Shown here: positions 52,065 to 60,961 of the stretch, piece after piece
Numbering within the stretch: position 1 is the stretch's first letter
Layout of the letters: each line of letters starts with the position of its first letter
Source of the DNA: an uncultured Oscillospiraceae bacterium
Lineage (GTDB): Bacteria; Bacillota; Clostridia; Oscillospirales; Oscillospiraceae
Direction of reading: 5' to 3'
DNA length: 64,000 nt
Assembly: GCA_934561175.1 (NCBI GenBank)
Contig: CAKTFW010000002.1
Span: forward strand, 62,001 to 126,000
Made by a program: the position numbers and the translations under genes
Notes under the pieces: model-generated
What the model was told of the DNA's origin: nothing
What the model saw: only the letters and a program-made list of their open reading frames with translations
Databases searched by the model: none

Positions 52065-53411
52065 TTATGCAGCCTGCTCGGTATACATCGATGCATAGGT
52101 GTTCAGATCATTCGGCAGCTTAACGGTAACATTCTTGGTGTCGACGGTGACATCCATATCTGCTACAATGTGAAGCGGAATGTTCTCTACAGTGGTGCCC
52201 ATGTCCATGGAAGCTTTCATGCCGGTCATCGCGCCGTTCGTGACAGTGACTTCGCAGTTGGTGAGCTGGAGGGTAAGACCTTCGATGCCTGCATCCTGCA
52301 GACCCATGTTGTAAATCATGTCCAGAATCGAATTGATTGCGTCCGGTGCGTAGTCAATTGTATAGACGGTGGTATTGCCGGACTTCTTGGCGGTCAGGTT
52401 GGCGATCATGCAGACCGGATCATTCTGGCTTTCGTTGAAGGATACATCAAACTGATCCAGGGCATTTTCAAAAGACAGGGGCATCTGCATCTTTTTCCCG
52501 GCGAGATCCAGATAGAGAACACCGTTGGTGTAGTAGTAATTCATATCCATATTGATTGCGGCCATGGACGGATCATCGACCAGATCAGCGCTGACCTTCA
52601 TATCGACATTGGCGGTAACGGCCATCTTGGAGCTATCCGGCTTCTTCGGATCCATATCCATATTGAGATCCATTTTGATGGTGCCGTCTGCAACCTTTTC
52701 CTTGTCTGCGGTGACGGCCAGGTTGATGTTCATTACCATGTGGCCCTTGGTGTTGTCGCTGTTGGCAACAGCCTGATAAGCGCGCAGGTTGGCAAACAGT
52801 TCATCATAGCCCTTTGCGTCTGCAACAGCGCCTTCCTTTACCAGCTTGGTCAGCAGGTCTGTTTCGCCGGACTTCGGCGCAACAGACAGTGCGGTGTAAC
52901 TCATGGCTACCACATCATCGCGCAGGAAGTTGTCGGGGTCACAGTTGATGGCGTCAACAACGCCTTTCTGCGTGGCAAAGTCAAGCGCGTCAGCGTAAGT
53001 AAAGTCACTGGCAGCCTCAGAATAGCCCAGTGCGCGCATCAGGAAAGTAGCATACTGCTGTGCAGTGCAGCGATCTTTGGCACCGAAGGTGGTTGCGGTT
53101 TTTCCATTGGTAAGACCGTTGTCGTACAGGTACTGCACATAGGGCTTTGCCCAGTCGAGCACATCGGTGAAGGGTGCGGTGTAGGTCAGCTCCTTCGCCT
53201 CGGCCTCTTTACCCAGCAGCCGGACCAGCATGGCGCTTGCCTCTGCTCTGGTCGGCGCACGATCGAGATCGTAGCCGTTGCTGGTGCCCTGGAACAGTCC
53301 CATTTCATTGAGCGCATCGGCGCAGTGGTCAAAATCCGATGCAAACGCGGAGACGCTCAGAAAGGTGGCCAGTGCCAGTACCAGAACCAGCAGTTTTGCG
53401 AGCTTTTTCAT
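52065..53411 (-). CDS. Secreted S-layer-homology (SLH) domain protein
   Basis: 448 aa. Signal peptide MKKLAKLLVLVLALATFLSV with cleavage near AFA-SD. Residues ~25-190 have two to three SLH-like repeats: DHCADALNEMGLFQGTSNGY ... APTRAEASAMLVRLLGKE; FTDVLDWAKPYVQYLYDNGL with RCTAQQYATFLMRALGY; then a weaker copy. SLH domains attach to pyruvylated wall polymers. Residues ~215-448 form a repetitive beta domain with Met/Asp-rich strands (MVMNINLAVTADKEKVADGT, DLNMDMDPKKPDSSKM), like lipoprotein-type LolA/DUF6612 folds. Function unknown. Confidence 0.82.
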   Translation of the reverse strand: MKKLAKLLVLVLALATFLSVSAFASDFDHCADALNEMGLFQGTSNGYDLDRAPTRAEASAMLVRLLGKEAEAKELTYTAPFTDVLDWAKPYVQYLYDNGLTNGKTATTFGAKDRCTAQQYATFLMRALGYSEAASDFTYADALDFATQKGVVDAINCDPDNFLRDDVVAMSYTALSVAPKSGETDLLTKLVKEGAVADAKGYDELFANLRAYQAVANSDNTKGHMVMNINLAVTADKEKVADGTIKMDLNMDMDPKKPDSSKMAVTANVDMKVSADLVDDPSMAAINMDMNYYYTNGVLYLDLAGKKMQMPLSFENALDQFDVSFNESQNDPVCMIANLTAKKSGNTTVYTIDYAPDAINSILDMIYNMGLQDAGIEGLTLQLTNCEVTVTNGAMTGMKASMDMGTTVENIPLHIVADMDVTVDTKNVTVKLPNDLNTYASMYTEQAA

Positions 53412-53452
53412 GATAAATACCTCCCTTATTTTATGCGTAGGAATCCGAGTTC

Positions 53453-53480
53453 ATGATAGCACATCTGCGGCACAGTGCAA
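53453..53480 (-). promoter_or_regulatory. Promoter of the SLH-protein gene
   Basis: TTGCAC (53475-53480 on minus), 16-bp spacer, TATCAT (53453-53458). Confidence 0.65.
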
Positions 53481-53519
53481 GCGAATTTAGGAATTCTTAA
53501 GACTTTTTTAGAAAGTGAA

Positions 53520-53546
53520 ATCCCCGGCAGCAACGCTGCCGGGGAT
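53520..53546 (-). terminator. Terminator of fba
   Basis: 12-bp perfect stem ATCCCCGGCAGC/GCTGCCGGGGAT with loop AAC and TTTCACTTT after it on minus. Confidence 0.85.
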
Positions 53547-53556
53547 AAGGTGTATT

Positions 53557-54492
53557 TTAAGCTTTTCCGTCAGAGCCGAGGACATCCAGAATTTTGTGCT
53601 TCACCATAGCACGGATATTGTCGCGACCGGGGGACAAAAACTGGCGCGGGTCAAAGGCTGCGGGGTTTTCCGCCAGAAATTTGCGGACACCTGCAGTCAT
53701 GGCCAGACGCAGATCGGTATCGATATTGATTTTGCAGACCGCCATGGTTGCAGCCTGGCGGAGCATTTCTTCCGGAATGCCGATTGCAGCATCAAGCTTG
53801 CCGCCGTTGGCGTTGATCGTAGCAACATGATCCTGCATAACGGAAGAAGCGCCGTGAAGAACGATTGGGAAGTTTGGCAGACGCTTGCCGACCTCTTCGA
53901 GAATATCGAAGCGCAGCTGGGGCTTCTGACCAGGCTTGTACTTGAAAGCGCCGTGACTGGTGCCGATGGCAATGGCCAGCGAATCGACGCCGGTCTTATC
54001 AACGAATTCCTCCACCTCTTCCGGACGGGTGTAGGAGGAATCGGCGTCGGAGACTTTGACATCGTCTTCAATTCCGGCCAGCCGCCCCAACTCACCCTCG
54101 ACGACCACGCCGTGAGCATGTGCATATTCAACGACCTCGCGGGTGATCCGAATATTTTCTTCAAAGGTGTGCTTGGAGCCATCGATCATGACGGAGGTAA
54201 AGCCGCCGTCGATGCAGCTCTTGCAGATTTCAAAATTCTCACCGTGATCCAGATGCAGGCAGATGGGAAGATCGGTATCTTCCACCGCGGCCTCAACCAG
54301 CTTCATCAGATAAACATGTTTGGCGTATTTACGCGCACCGGCAGAAACCTGCAGAATCAGCGGAGAACGGGTTTCGGCTGCGGCCTCGGTGATGCCCTGG
54401 ATAATCTCCATGTTATTGACATTGAAAGCGCCGATGGCGTAACCGCCCGCATACGCTTTCCGGAACATCTCGGTAGAAGTAACAAGTGGCAT
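53557..54492 (-). CDS. fba: Class II fructose-1,6-bisphosphate aldolase
   Basis: 311 aa. Zinc enzyme of glycolysis and gluconeogenesis: GAFNVNNMEIIQGI, LHLDHGENFEICKSCIDGGF with the metal His and catalytic Asp, VVEGELGRLAGIEDD, SHGAFKY, IVLHGASSV and KINIDTDLRLA are all intact. ATG at 54492 with AAGGAG upstream. Divergent from the phosphofructokinase gene, so two consecutive glycolytic steps share this control region (54493-54613). Confidence 0.97.
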   Translation of the reverse strand: MPLVTSTEMFRKAYAGGYAIGAFNVNNMEIIQGITEAAAETRSPLILQVSAGARKYAKHVYLMKLVEAAVEDTDLPICLHLDHGENFEICKSCIDGGFTSVMIDGSKHTFEENIRITREVVEYAHAHGVVVEGELGRLAGIEDDVKVSDADSSYTRPEEVEEFVDKTGVDSLAIAIGTSHGAFKYKPGQKPQLRFDILEEVGKRLPNFPIVLHGASSVMQDHVATINANGGKLDAAIGIPEEMLRQAATMAVCKINIDTDLRLAMTAGVRKFLAENPAAFDPRQFLSPGRDNIRAMVKHKILDVLGSDGKA

Positions 54493-54517
54493 GATAATCA
54501 ACTCCTTTTCGCTTTTC

Positions 54518-54546
54518 ATCTTAGCAAGATTCCGGCGCGATTGCAA
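54518..54546 (-). promoter_or_regulatory. Promoter of fba
   Basis: TTGCAA (54541-54546 on minus), 17-bp spacer, TAAGAT (54518-54523). Confidence 0.6.
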
Positions 54547-54555
54547 TAGATTCAA

Positions 54556-54584
54556 TTTACATTTTCACAGTTCTACGGTATAAT
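54556..54584 (+). promoter_or_regulatory. Promoter of the phosphofructokinase gene
   Basis: TTTACA (54556-54561), 17-bp spacer, TATAAT (54579-54584). The -35 lies ten bp from the fba -35, back to back. Confidence 0.8.
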
Positions 54585-54613
54585 ACGAGCAAACAGACTA
54601 GGAGGGATCCCCA

Positions 54614-55849
54614 ATGAGCAGATTGAAGGGAGCTTGTGTTGTCGGGCAGTCCGGCGGCCCGACTTCGGTAATCAATGCCAGTGCCTACGGTGCCATTAAG
54701 ACCGCGCTGGCATGTCCGGATATTACAAAGGTATATGGTGCTTATCACGGCATCCGCGGCGTGTTGGATGACCAACTCCTGATACTCGATGAGGAAGAAC
54801 CGGCGGAATTGGCGCTGCTGCCCTATACGCCGTCGTCGGCGCTGGGCTCCTGCCGCTACAAGCTGAAGGACGCGCTGGATGATGAGACCGATTATCTCCG
54901 GATTCTGGAGATTTTCCGGAAGTATGATGTCCGTTATTTCTTCTATATCGGCGGCAATGACTCCATGGATACCTGTGCAAAGATCAACCGCTATATGGAA
55001 AAGGTGGGCTATGAGTGCCGTGTGATTGGCGTTCCGAAGACCATTGACAACGACCTGTTTGGGACGGACCATTGTCCGGGATTTGGCTCCGCGGCAAAAT
55101 ATATTGCCACGACCTTTATGGAACTTTATCTGGATGCCCGTGTTTACGACATTGGCACTGTGACAATTGTAGAGTGTATGGGGCGTCATGCCGGTTGGTT
55201 GACGGCAGCTTCTGCACTGGCGCAGGCCAAAGGGCTTGGCCCGGATCTGATTTATCTGCCGGAGCGGGTTTTCGATATGGAACGATTCCTGCATCAGGTA
55301 CAGATGATCTATGAGAAGAACGGCTATTGCATCGTTGCGGTGTCCGAGGGAATTCATTACGCGGACGGCAGCTTTGTCTCAGAAGCAAAAACCGCAGCGA
55401 CCGACGGCTTTGGCCATGCACAGCTAGGGGGCTTGGCGGCAATTTTGTCTGAAGCGGTCAAAGAGCGGCTGGGTACCAAAACGCGTGGAATTGAGCTGAG
55501 CCTGCTGCAGCGCTGTGCGGCGCATGTGGCCTCCGGCACCGATATTCAGGAAGCATACCGTGCCGGTAAAGCGGCGATCAATGCGGCGCTGGAAGGCAAA
55601 ACCGGTAAGATGGCGGGCTTTGTTTGCGATCGGACCAATGGGTATGACTGCCAGATCAAGCTCTTTAACCTGGACGATGTGGCAAACTTTGAGAAAAAGA
55701 TGCCGGATGAAATGATCAATGCCGAAGCGAACGGTGTGACGGAGAAGTTCCTGGAATACTGCACACCGCTGGTAGAAGGCGAATCGCATCTGCCGCGGGA
55801 AGATGGCCTGCCGCGATTCTGCCATCTGAAGAAAGTACTGGCAAAATAA
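54614..55849 (+). CDS. pfp: Diphosphate-dependent 6-phosphofructokinase
   Basis: 411 aa. PFK fold: VVGQSGGPTSVINAS, YIGGNDSMDT where ATP enzymes have GGDGS, VPKTIDNDLFGTDHCPGFGS and VECMGRHAGWLTAAS. The Asn-Asp in place of Asp-Gly at the first site and Lys in PKTIDND are the marks of PPi as phosphoryl donor, which makes the step reversible. GGAGG ahead of the ATG. One gene, with a strong terminator at 55861. Confidence 0.93.
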   Translation: MSRLKGACVVGQSGGPTSVINASAYGAIKTALACPDITKVYGAYHGIRGVLDDQLLILDEEEPAELALLPYTPSSALGSCRYKLKDALDDETDYLRILEIFRKYDVRYFFYIGGNDSMDTCAKINRYMEKVGYECRVIGVPKTIDNDLFGTDHCPGFGSAAKYIATTFMELYLDARVYDIGTVTIVECMGRHAGWLTAASALAQAKGLGPDLIYLPERVFDMERFLHQVQMIYEKNGYCIVAVSEGIHYADGSFVSEAKTAATDGFGHAQLGGLAAILSEAVKERLGTKTRGIELSLLQRCAAHVASGTDIQEAYRAGKAAINAALEGKTGKMAGFVCDRTNGYDCQIKLFNLDDVANFEKKMPDEMINAEANGVTEKFLEYCTPLVEGESHLPREDGLPRFCHLKKVLAK

Positions 55850-55860
55850 AATCTTATGTT

Positions 55861-55899
55861 AAAAAATACCCTTTCTGATTTTCAGAAAGGGTATTTTTT
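55861..55899. terminator. Bidirectional terminator between pfp and pta
   Basis: AAAAAATACCCTTTCTGA with its complement and TTTTTT: an 18-bp stem that works on both strands. Confidence 0.92.
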
Positions 55900-55949
55900 A
55901 TAGAAAAAACAGAGCCGTCCGGATGGACGGCCCTGTAAAAGATAGAAAG

Positions 55950-56927
55950 TTATGCCAGCGCTGCGGTGATGATGGACATCTTGTAGACTTCGTCTGCGTT
56001 GCAGCCGCGGGACAGGTCGTTGATGGAAGCGTTCAGGCCGAGCAGAATCGGACCATAAGCCTCAAAGCTGCCGAGACGCTGTGCGATCTTGTAGCCGATG
56101 TTGCCGGCGTTAATGTTCGGGAAGATAAAGGTGTTGGCCTTGCCGGCGACTTCGTCATCAATATGCTTGGTCTTGGCAACAACCGGGGAGACAGCTGCGT
56201 CGAACTGCAGCTCGCCATTGCTGACAGCCAGATCCGGCTCCTGCTCCTTCAGACGGTGTGCAGCGTTGCGCATCATATCGACGGTATCGCCCTTGCCGGA
56301 ACCCATGGTAGAGTAGCTCAGATAAGCCACGCGCGGATCAATGCCGAAGACCTTTGCACACTTTGCGACTTCAGAACCGATCTCAACCAGATCGTCCTCG
56401 TTCGGGTCGATGTTGATTGCACAGTCTCCCATAGCGATCATGTCGCTGCCGCCGAAGGCCGCCGGACGCGTCAGAATAAAGCAGGAGGAAACGATCTTGT
56501 TGCCCGGCTTGGTCTTGATGAGCTGCAGTGCCGGACGAACGGTATCTGCAGTGGAGTAAGTAGCGCCGCCCAGCAGTGCATCGGCAACGCCCATCTGCAC
56601 GAGCATGGTGCCGAAATAGTTGCCACGCTTCAGAGTAGCACGGCACTCTTCAATTGTCATCTTGCCCTTGCGGAGCTCGCACATTTTCTCTGCCATAGCG
56701 TCGAGATCTTCGTAGGTGTTCGGATCCAGAATCTCGATGCCGTCGATATTGAAGCCGTATTCCTTTGCGACAGATTGCACTTCTTCAACATTGCCAACCA
56801 GAACTGGAGTCAGAAAATTACCGGTGTTCAGACGGCTGGAAGCTTCCAGAATCCGGGGGTCATTGCCTTCAGTAAAAACAATGCGCTTCGGGCTGGCTTT
56901 CAGCATTTCAATCAGTTTATCAAACAT
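55950..56927 (-). CDS. pta: Phosphate acetyltransferase
   Basis: 325 aa, the short PTA-only type. Acetyl-CoA + Pi to acetyl-phosphate, for ATP by acetate kinase (not in the window). Signature stretches: RIVFTEGNDPRILEAS, LVQMGVADALLGGATYSTAD, AVSPVVAKTK, NTFIFPNINAGNIGYKIAQR and GPILLGLNASINDLSRGC. GGAGGG seven nt before ATG 56927. Confidence 0.96.
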   Translation of the reverse strand: MFDKLIEMLKASPKRIVFTEGNDPRILEASSRLNTGNFLTPVLVGNVEEVQSVAKEYGFNIDGIEILDPNTYEDLDAMAEKMCELRKGKMTIEECRATLKRGNYFGTMLVQMGVADALLGGATYSTADTVRPALQLIKTKPGNKIVSSCFILTRPAAFGGSDMIAMGDCAINIDPNEDDLVEIGSEVAKCAKVFGIDPRVAYLSYSTMGSGKGDTVDMMRNAAHRLKEQEPDLAVSNGELQFDAAVSPVVAKTKHIDDEVAGKANTFIFPNINAGNIGYKIAQRLGSFEAYGPILLGLNASINDLSRGCNADEVYKMSIITAALA

Positions 56928-56960
56928 TGAGATTCCCTCCAAGTTTAGTAATTACTTTGA

Positions 56961-56989
56961 ATTATACACGATTCTTCCGCACGACTCAA
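56961..56989 (-). promoter_or_regulatory. Promoter of pta
   Basis: TTGAGT (56984-56989 on minus), 17-bp spacer, TATAAT (56961-56966). Confidence 0.8.
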
Positions 56990-57025
56990 CAGGAAATGTA
57001 AAAAAAGTATGATGGAAATACAGAG

Positions 57026-57934
57026 TTAAAATGATGAATTTTTGGTATTTTTTCTGCCGATATTCGACAAAAGATCAGCTTGTGCCGACTGCAGCGTGCA
57101 AATTTCTCCGGTGAGCGGGTGGGGAAATGTCAGTGCACAGGCGCACAGCAGCTGGCTGGAAAGACCGAGTGCAGCGCTCAATGCGGCGGAAGCTTTTGTG
57201 TAATATTGCGGATCGCCCAGAATCGGAAAGCCCTGATACAGGCAGTGCAGACGCAGTTGGTGCGTACGGCCGGTTTTTGGATGCAGCTGCAGCAGCGTGC
57301 AGTCCGGACGGCGCTCCAGCACGCGGTATTCGGTGACGGCGGCCTGTCCACCGGCGCCGATGGCGCGGATCATACGCATGGGATCAGGGCGAATGATAGG
57401 CGCGTCAATGATGCCGCAGTCACTATCGGGGCCGCCGCAGACCAGCGCGCGGTAAGTTTTATGAATGGCTCCCTGCTGCATAGCTGCACAGAGCCGTGCG
57501 TGGATGTGTGCGTTTTTTGCAAGCAGGACAACGCCGAAAGTGTCGCGGTCGAGACGGGTCACAGGGTGAAAAGCACAGAGCTGTCCGGTTCTGCGGTAAT
57601 AACCAATCACCCGGTTGGCCAGTGTGCCGGTGATGCGAGCTGGCGTCGGGTGAATAATCAGCCCGGCGGGCTTGTCTACCACAAGAATGGCATCGTCCTC
57701 GTAGAGAATGGAGATTGGTCCATCTTCGGCCGGATATTCCGGTACGGCGTCCTGCAGCGTGACAGTGACTTCGTCGCCGGGGCAAACCAGGTAATTGGTG
57801 TAGACTGGAACGCCATTGACCCGGAAAGCATGGTCATATTTCAGCCGCTTAATCAGACCGGATGAGAGAGAAAGCTCCTGGCGTAGAATGGACAAAAGTT
57901 TTGCCTGTCGCGCGGCGATACAGCGTAATACCAT
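57026..57934 (-). CDS. RluA/RluD-family pseudouridine synthase
   Basis: 302 aa. An S4-like N-terminal region (SILRQELSLSSGLIKRLKYD, VCPGDEVTVTL) is followed by the catalytic domain with ILYEDDAILVVDKPAGLIIH, HPVTRLDRDTFGVVLLAKN (catalytic Asp) and HPKTGRTHQLRLHC. It modifies uridine in rRNA or tRNA; the target is not readable. ATG 57934 has GGAGGTGA eight nt upstream. Follows the YtvI-like gene by 52 bp, probably the same transcript. Confidence 0.93.
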   Translation of the reverse strand: MVLRCIAARQAKLLSILRQELSLSSGLIKRLKYDHAFRVNGVPVYTNYLVCPGDEVTVTLQDAVPEYPAEDGPISILYEDDAILVVDKPAGLIIHPTPARITGTLANRVIGYYRRTGQLCAFHPVTRLDRDTFGVVLLAKNAHIHARLCAAMQQGAIHKTYRALVCGGPDSDCGIIDAPIIRPDPMRMIRAIGAGGQAAVTEYRVLERRPDCTLLQLHPKTGRTHQLRLHCLYQGFPILGDPQYYTKASAALSAALGLSSQLLCACALTFPHPLTGEICTLQSAQADLLSNIGRKNTKNSSF

Positions 57935-57986
57935 GAATTTTCTCACCTCCGTCGTTATTTTACCGGCCTGCGGAGGGAAAAGCAAG

Positions 57987-59039
57987 TTATTCTGCATGCA
58001 GTGAGTGCAGCAGTTGACGCAACAGAATCGCGAGAATGGGAAAGAGAATCATACCGCCGACGCCTAAAAAACGATAGCCGGCGTACAGTGCAAAGAGCGT
58101 GATTAGCGGATTCAGTCCGACTTGGCGGCCGATCAGCCGTGGCTCCAACACGGTGCGGGTCAGCGCGGTGACTCCGTAGAGAATTAAAAGTCCGATGCCG
58201 CAGCGCAGATTGTGCTGCAGAAATTGAATCAAGCTCCAGGGAATCAAAACAGTTCCGGTGCCGAAAAGTGGGAGCGCGTCCAGAATGGCAATCAGTAATC
58301 CAAACAGCAGCGCGTAGGGAAATTGAAGGATCATCAGGCCAAAAGTGAGCAGAAGAAAGGTGATCCCCATCAGCTTGAGCTGTGCAATGCACCAGCCGCC
58401 GAGGGCGCGCTTGAGCACGGAGGTGATGCTGCAAATTTGCTGAGACCAGCGAACGGGAAGCGTTTCCCGTAAACGGGTGCGGAGCCATGGTAATTCTGCT
58501 GCGATCATAAAACTGGAAAGAATGGCGGTAACGAGGAAGAAAAAGACGGCGGGAAGCCGTGTGAGAGCTGTGGAAACCAGATTGAGCGCAGTTTGGCAGA
58601 GTTGTGAGACAAGATCCTGCCCATTGTAGAAAAAGTTATCGATCCCGGTGCGAAGAATTTCCCCAAGACCGTCGGGAATTTGGGTGGCCAGCTGTTCCAG
58701 CCATTGCTGCAAGCGGGCTGCCGGAGCAGAGAGCTGGGAGAGCATTTCCGGCAGTGCACCGGAGAGTGCGCCAAGCTCAAATAATCCGCGGCGCAGCAGC
58801 AGAAACAGACCGGCGCCAAGAACGGAATAGAGCAGAACAACCGTCAATGCCGCTGCCGGACCGCGGGAAAAATGTGCTCGCTGGATCAGCAGCCGTACAG
58901 CCGGCTCCGCCGCGGCTGCTGCAATCAGACCAATGAGAAACGGAAGAAAAACTGGAAGAAGAAACTTCCAAAATAGAATAAGTGCTATGGCAGCTGCCAG
59001 ACCGGTCAACAGCCAGGTGCGAAGATCGACGCGCTCCAT
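57987..59039 (-). CDS. AI-2E-family permease, YtvI-like
   Basis: 350 aa. Eight or so membrane helices: two at the N terminus, an amphipathic soluble part around residues 85-150 (LPEMLSQLSAPAARLQQWLE), and a C-terminal bundle with ALPLFGTGTVLIPWSLI, VLEPRLIGRQVGLNPL and LGVGGMILFPILAILLR. The size and pattern fit the sporulation protein YtvI, but other AI-2E transporters look alike. ATG at 59039 is weakly supported (AAAGGGGT upstream). Confidence 0.82.
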   Translation of the reverse strand: MERVDLRTWLLTGLAAAIALILFWKFLLPVFLPFLIGLIAAAAAEPAVRLLIQRAHFSRGPAAALTVVLLYSVLGAGLFLLLRRGLFELGALSGALPEMLSQLSAPAARLQQWLEQLATQIPDGLGEILRTGIDNFFYNGQDLVSQLCQTALNLVSTALTRLPAVFFFLVTAILSSFMIAAELPWLRTRLRETLPVRWSQQICSITSVLKRALGGWCIAQLKLMGITFLLLTFGLMILQFPYALLFGLLIAILDALPLFGTGTVLIPWSLIQFLQHNLRCGIGLLILYGVTALTRTVLEPRLIGRQVGLNPLITLFALYAGYRFLGVGGMILFPILAILLRQLLHSLHAE

Positions 59040-59161
59040 GAATACCCCTTTCCAGGAATGATGTGGACCAATGCAGGTCATAATGAGAAAATGTTGAAAA
59101 ATGCACAAAAAGAAACGCCGGAGAAACGGATATTTTTCGGCTTGAATTCACGGAATGCGAC

Positions 59162-59190
59162 TTGCAATCCCACTGGGAACATGATAGTAT
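59162..59190 (+). promoter_or_regulatory. Promoter of the ACT-hom-lysC series
   Basis: TTGCAA (59162-59167), 17-bp spacer, TAGTAT (59185-59190). Confidence 0.65.
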
Positions 59191-59247
59191 AAGGTTCACG
59201 CGAAGCACAAATGCACTTGTGAGAAAGACAAAACGGAGGTAAAACCC

Positions 59248-59688
59248 GTGGAAAAAATACCAAAATACTTTCTTGTAGAGTCGGCGGCACTGCCGGAGGT
59301 GTTCCTGAAAGTAGCCGAAGCCAAGCGAATGCTGGAAACCGGAGAGGTTTCTACGGTCGGCGAGGCCACGGCGGCGACCGGAATCAGCCGAAGCGCCTAT
59401 TATAAATACCGGGATGCACTCAAGCCATTTCAAAATATGATGGCGGGCCGCATTATTACTTTTCAATTGATGTTGAAAGACAGAACGGGTGTCTTGTCTG
59501 GCATATTATCCATTTTAGCCTATTGCGGCGCGAATATACTGACAATCAATCAGACAATTCCGACGAATGGCTGTGCGATGGTGACGATGTCGGCGGAGAC
59601 TTCGGATTTACGGTGCTCTGTAGAAGATCTGATGAAGAAAATGGAAAATTTAGACGGCGTGGTCCGCGCTGAGGTAGTAGCTGGATAA
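59248..59688 (+). CDS. ACT-domain protein, PheB/UPF0735 type
   Basis: 146 aa. The N-terminal helical part (YFLVESAALPEVFLKVAEAK, TGISRSAYYKYRD) looks like a helix-turn-helix. The C-terminal ACT domain (MLKDRTGVLSGILSILAYCG, ILTINQTIP) would bind an amino acid. The start is GTG at 59248 with GGAGGT. It stands 13 bp before hom, so it probably regulates or senses the aspartate pathway; in other Firmicutes it sits in the same place. Confidence 0.88.
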   Translation: MEKIPKYFLVESAALPEVFLKVAEAKRMLETGEVSTVGEATAATGISRSAYYKYRDALKPFQNMMAGRIITFQLMLKDRTGVLSGILSILAYCGANILTINQTIPTNGCAMVTMSAETSDLRCSVEDLMKKMENLDGVVRAEVVAG

Positions 59689-59701
59689 GGAGCGTGATCA
59701 A

Positions 59702-60916
59702 ATGGCAGCAATTGCATTGCTGGGATATGGAACTGTCGGCAGTGGTGTGGCGGAGGTCCTGCATAAGAACCGGGAGTCCATCACGAAAAAAGCGGCAGAA
59801 GAGATCCACATTAAATATATTCTTAATACACATGATCGGCCGGGCGATCCTTATGCGGATCTGATCATACATGATTTCAGTATCATTGAGCAGGATCCGG
59901 AGGTTCAAGTGGTTGTGGAGTGCATTGGCGGCGCCACTGTGGCGCTGGACTATGTCCGCCGTAGCCTGATTGCCGGTAAGCATGTTGTCACGGCAAATAA
60001 GGAACTGGTTGCAACGCACGGTCATGAGCTGCTGATGCTGGCAAAACGGGAAAATCTCAACTTTTTGTTTGAGGCGAGTGTAGGCGGCGGCATTCCAATT
60101 CTGCGTCCGCTGACCTCATGCCTGGCGGCTAACGATCTGACGGAGATCTGCGGCATCTTGAATGGCACCACCAACTATATCCTGACGAAAATGTTTAAAG
60201 AGGGAAAACCCTTTGACGAAGTGCTGAAGGACGCACAGGAAAAGGGATATGCCGAACGGGATCCGGCAGCGGATATCGAGGGTACCGATGCCTGCCGGAA
60301 AATCTGCATTCTGGCGGCGCTGGCATTTGGCCGCCATGTTTATCCGGATCAGGTGCCGACGGTAGGTATTACGGGGATTACAAGTGTGGATGTGGCGTTT
60401 GCGGCAGAGGCAGGCATGACCGTCAAGCTGCTGGGACGGGCAATCCATATGGAAGACAGCGGAAAAATTTGCGCCTATGTTTCTCCGCACTTTGTCCCGG
60501 AGGACAATCAGCTGGCAAATGTGGAAGATGTCTTCAATGGTATTGTGGTGCGCGGCGATGCAATCGGCGATGTGATGTTTTACGGCCGCGGTGCAGGTAA
60601 GCTTCCGACGGCCAGTGCCGTCGTGGCAGATGTCATTGACGCGGTGAAACACTTTAGGGCCAGAAAATATATCGATTGGGCAGAAGGCGGCCCGGACGCC
60701 GTGTTTGATATGAGAGACCTGCCACTGGAGTGGTTTATCCGGACGACGGAGAGCCCCTTGCGGATTGGCGCTGCGTTTGGTGACGCGCGGATTATTAGCC
60801 GAATGATTGAGGGCCAGGTCGGCTTCTTTACGCCGCGGATGACAAAGCGGCATTTGGACGAAATCCTGGCAGGCGGATTTGCAGCATCTGCAGCACCGAT
60901 TCCCGTCATGGAGTGA
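59702..60916 (+). CDS. hom: Homoserine dehydrogenase
   Basis: 404 aa. N-terminal Rossmann domain IALLGYGTVGSGVAEVL, catalytic domain with VTANKELVATHGHELL, FEASVGGGIPILRPL, GILNGTTNYILTKM, AERDPAADIEGTDACRKI. The last ~75 residues are a shortened ACT-like end (LPLEWFIRTTESPLR). Reduces aspartate semialdehyde to homoserine for threonine and methionine. AAGGAG upstream. Followed by lysC after 45 bp. Confidence 0.96.
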   Translation: MAAIALLGYGTVGSGVAEVLHKNRESITKKAAEEIHIKYILNTHDRPGDPYADLIIHDFSIIEQDPEVQVVVECIGGATVALDYVRRSLIAGKHVVTANKELVATHGHELLMLAKRENLNFLFEASVGGGIPILRPLTSCLAANDLTEICGILNGTTNYILTKMFKEGKPFDEVLKDAQEKGYAERDPAADIEGTDACRKICILAALAFGRHVYPDQVPTVGITGITSVDVAFAAEAGMTVKLLGRAIHMEDSGKICAYVSPHFVPEDNQLANVEDVFNGIVVRGDAIGDVMFYGRGAGKLPTASAVVADVIDAVKHFRARKYIDWAEGGPDAVFDMRDLPLEWFIRTTESPLRIGAAFGDARIISRMIEGQVGFFTPRMTKRHLDEILAGGFAASAAPIPVME

Positions 60917-60961
60917 CGGACATAGAATGGAGAAAATCCCGCAGGGGAGTTGGAGGCAAAT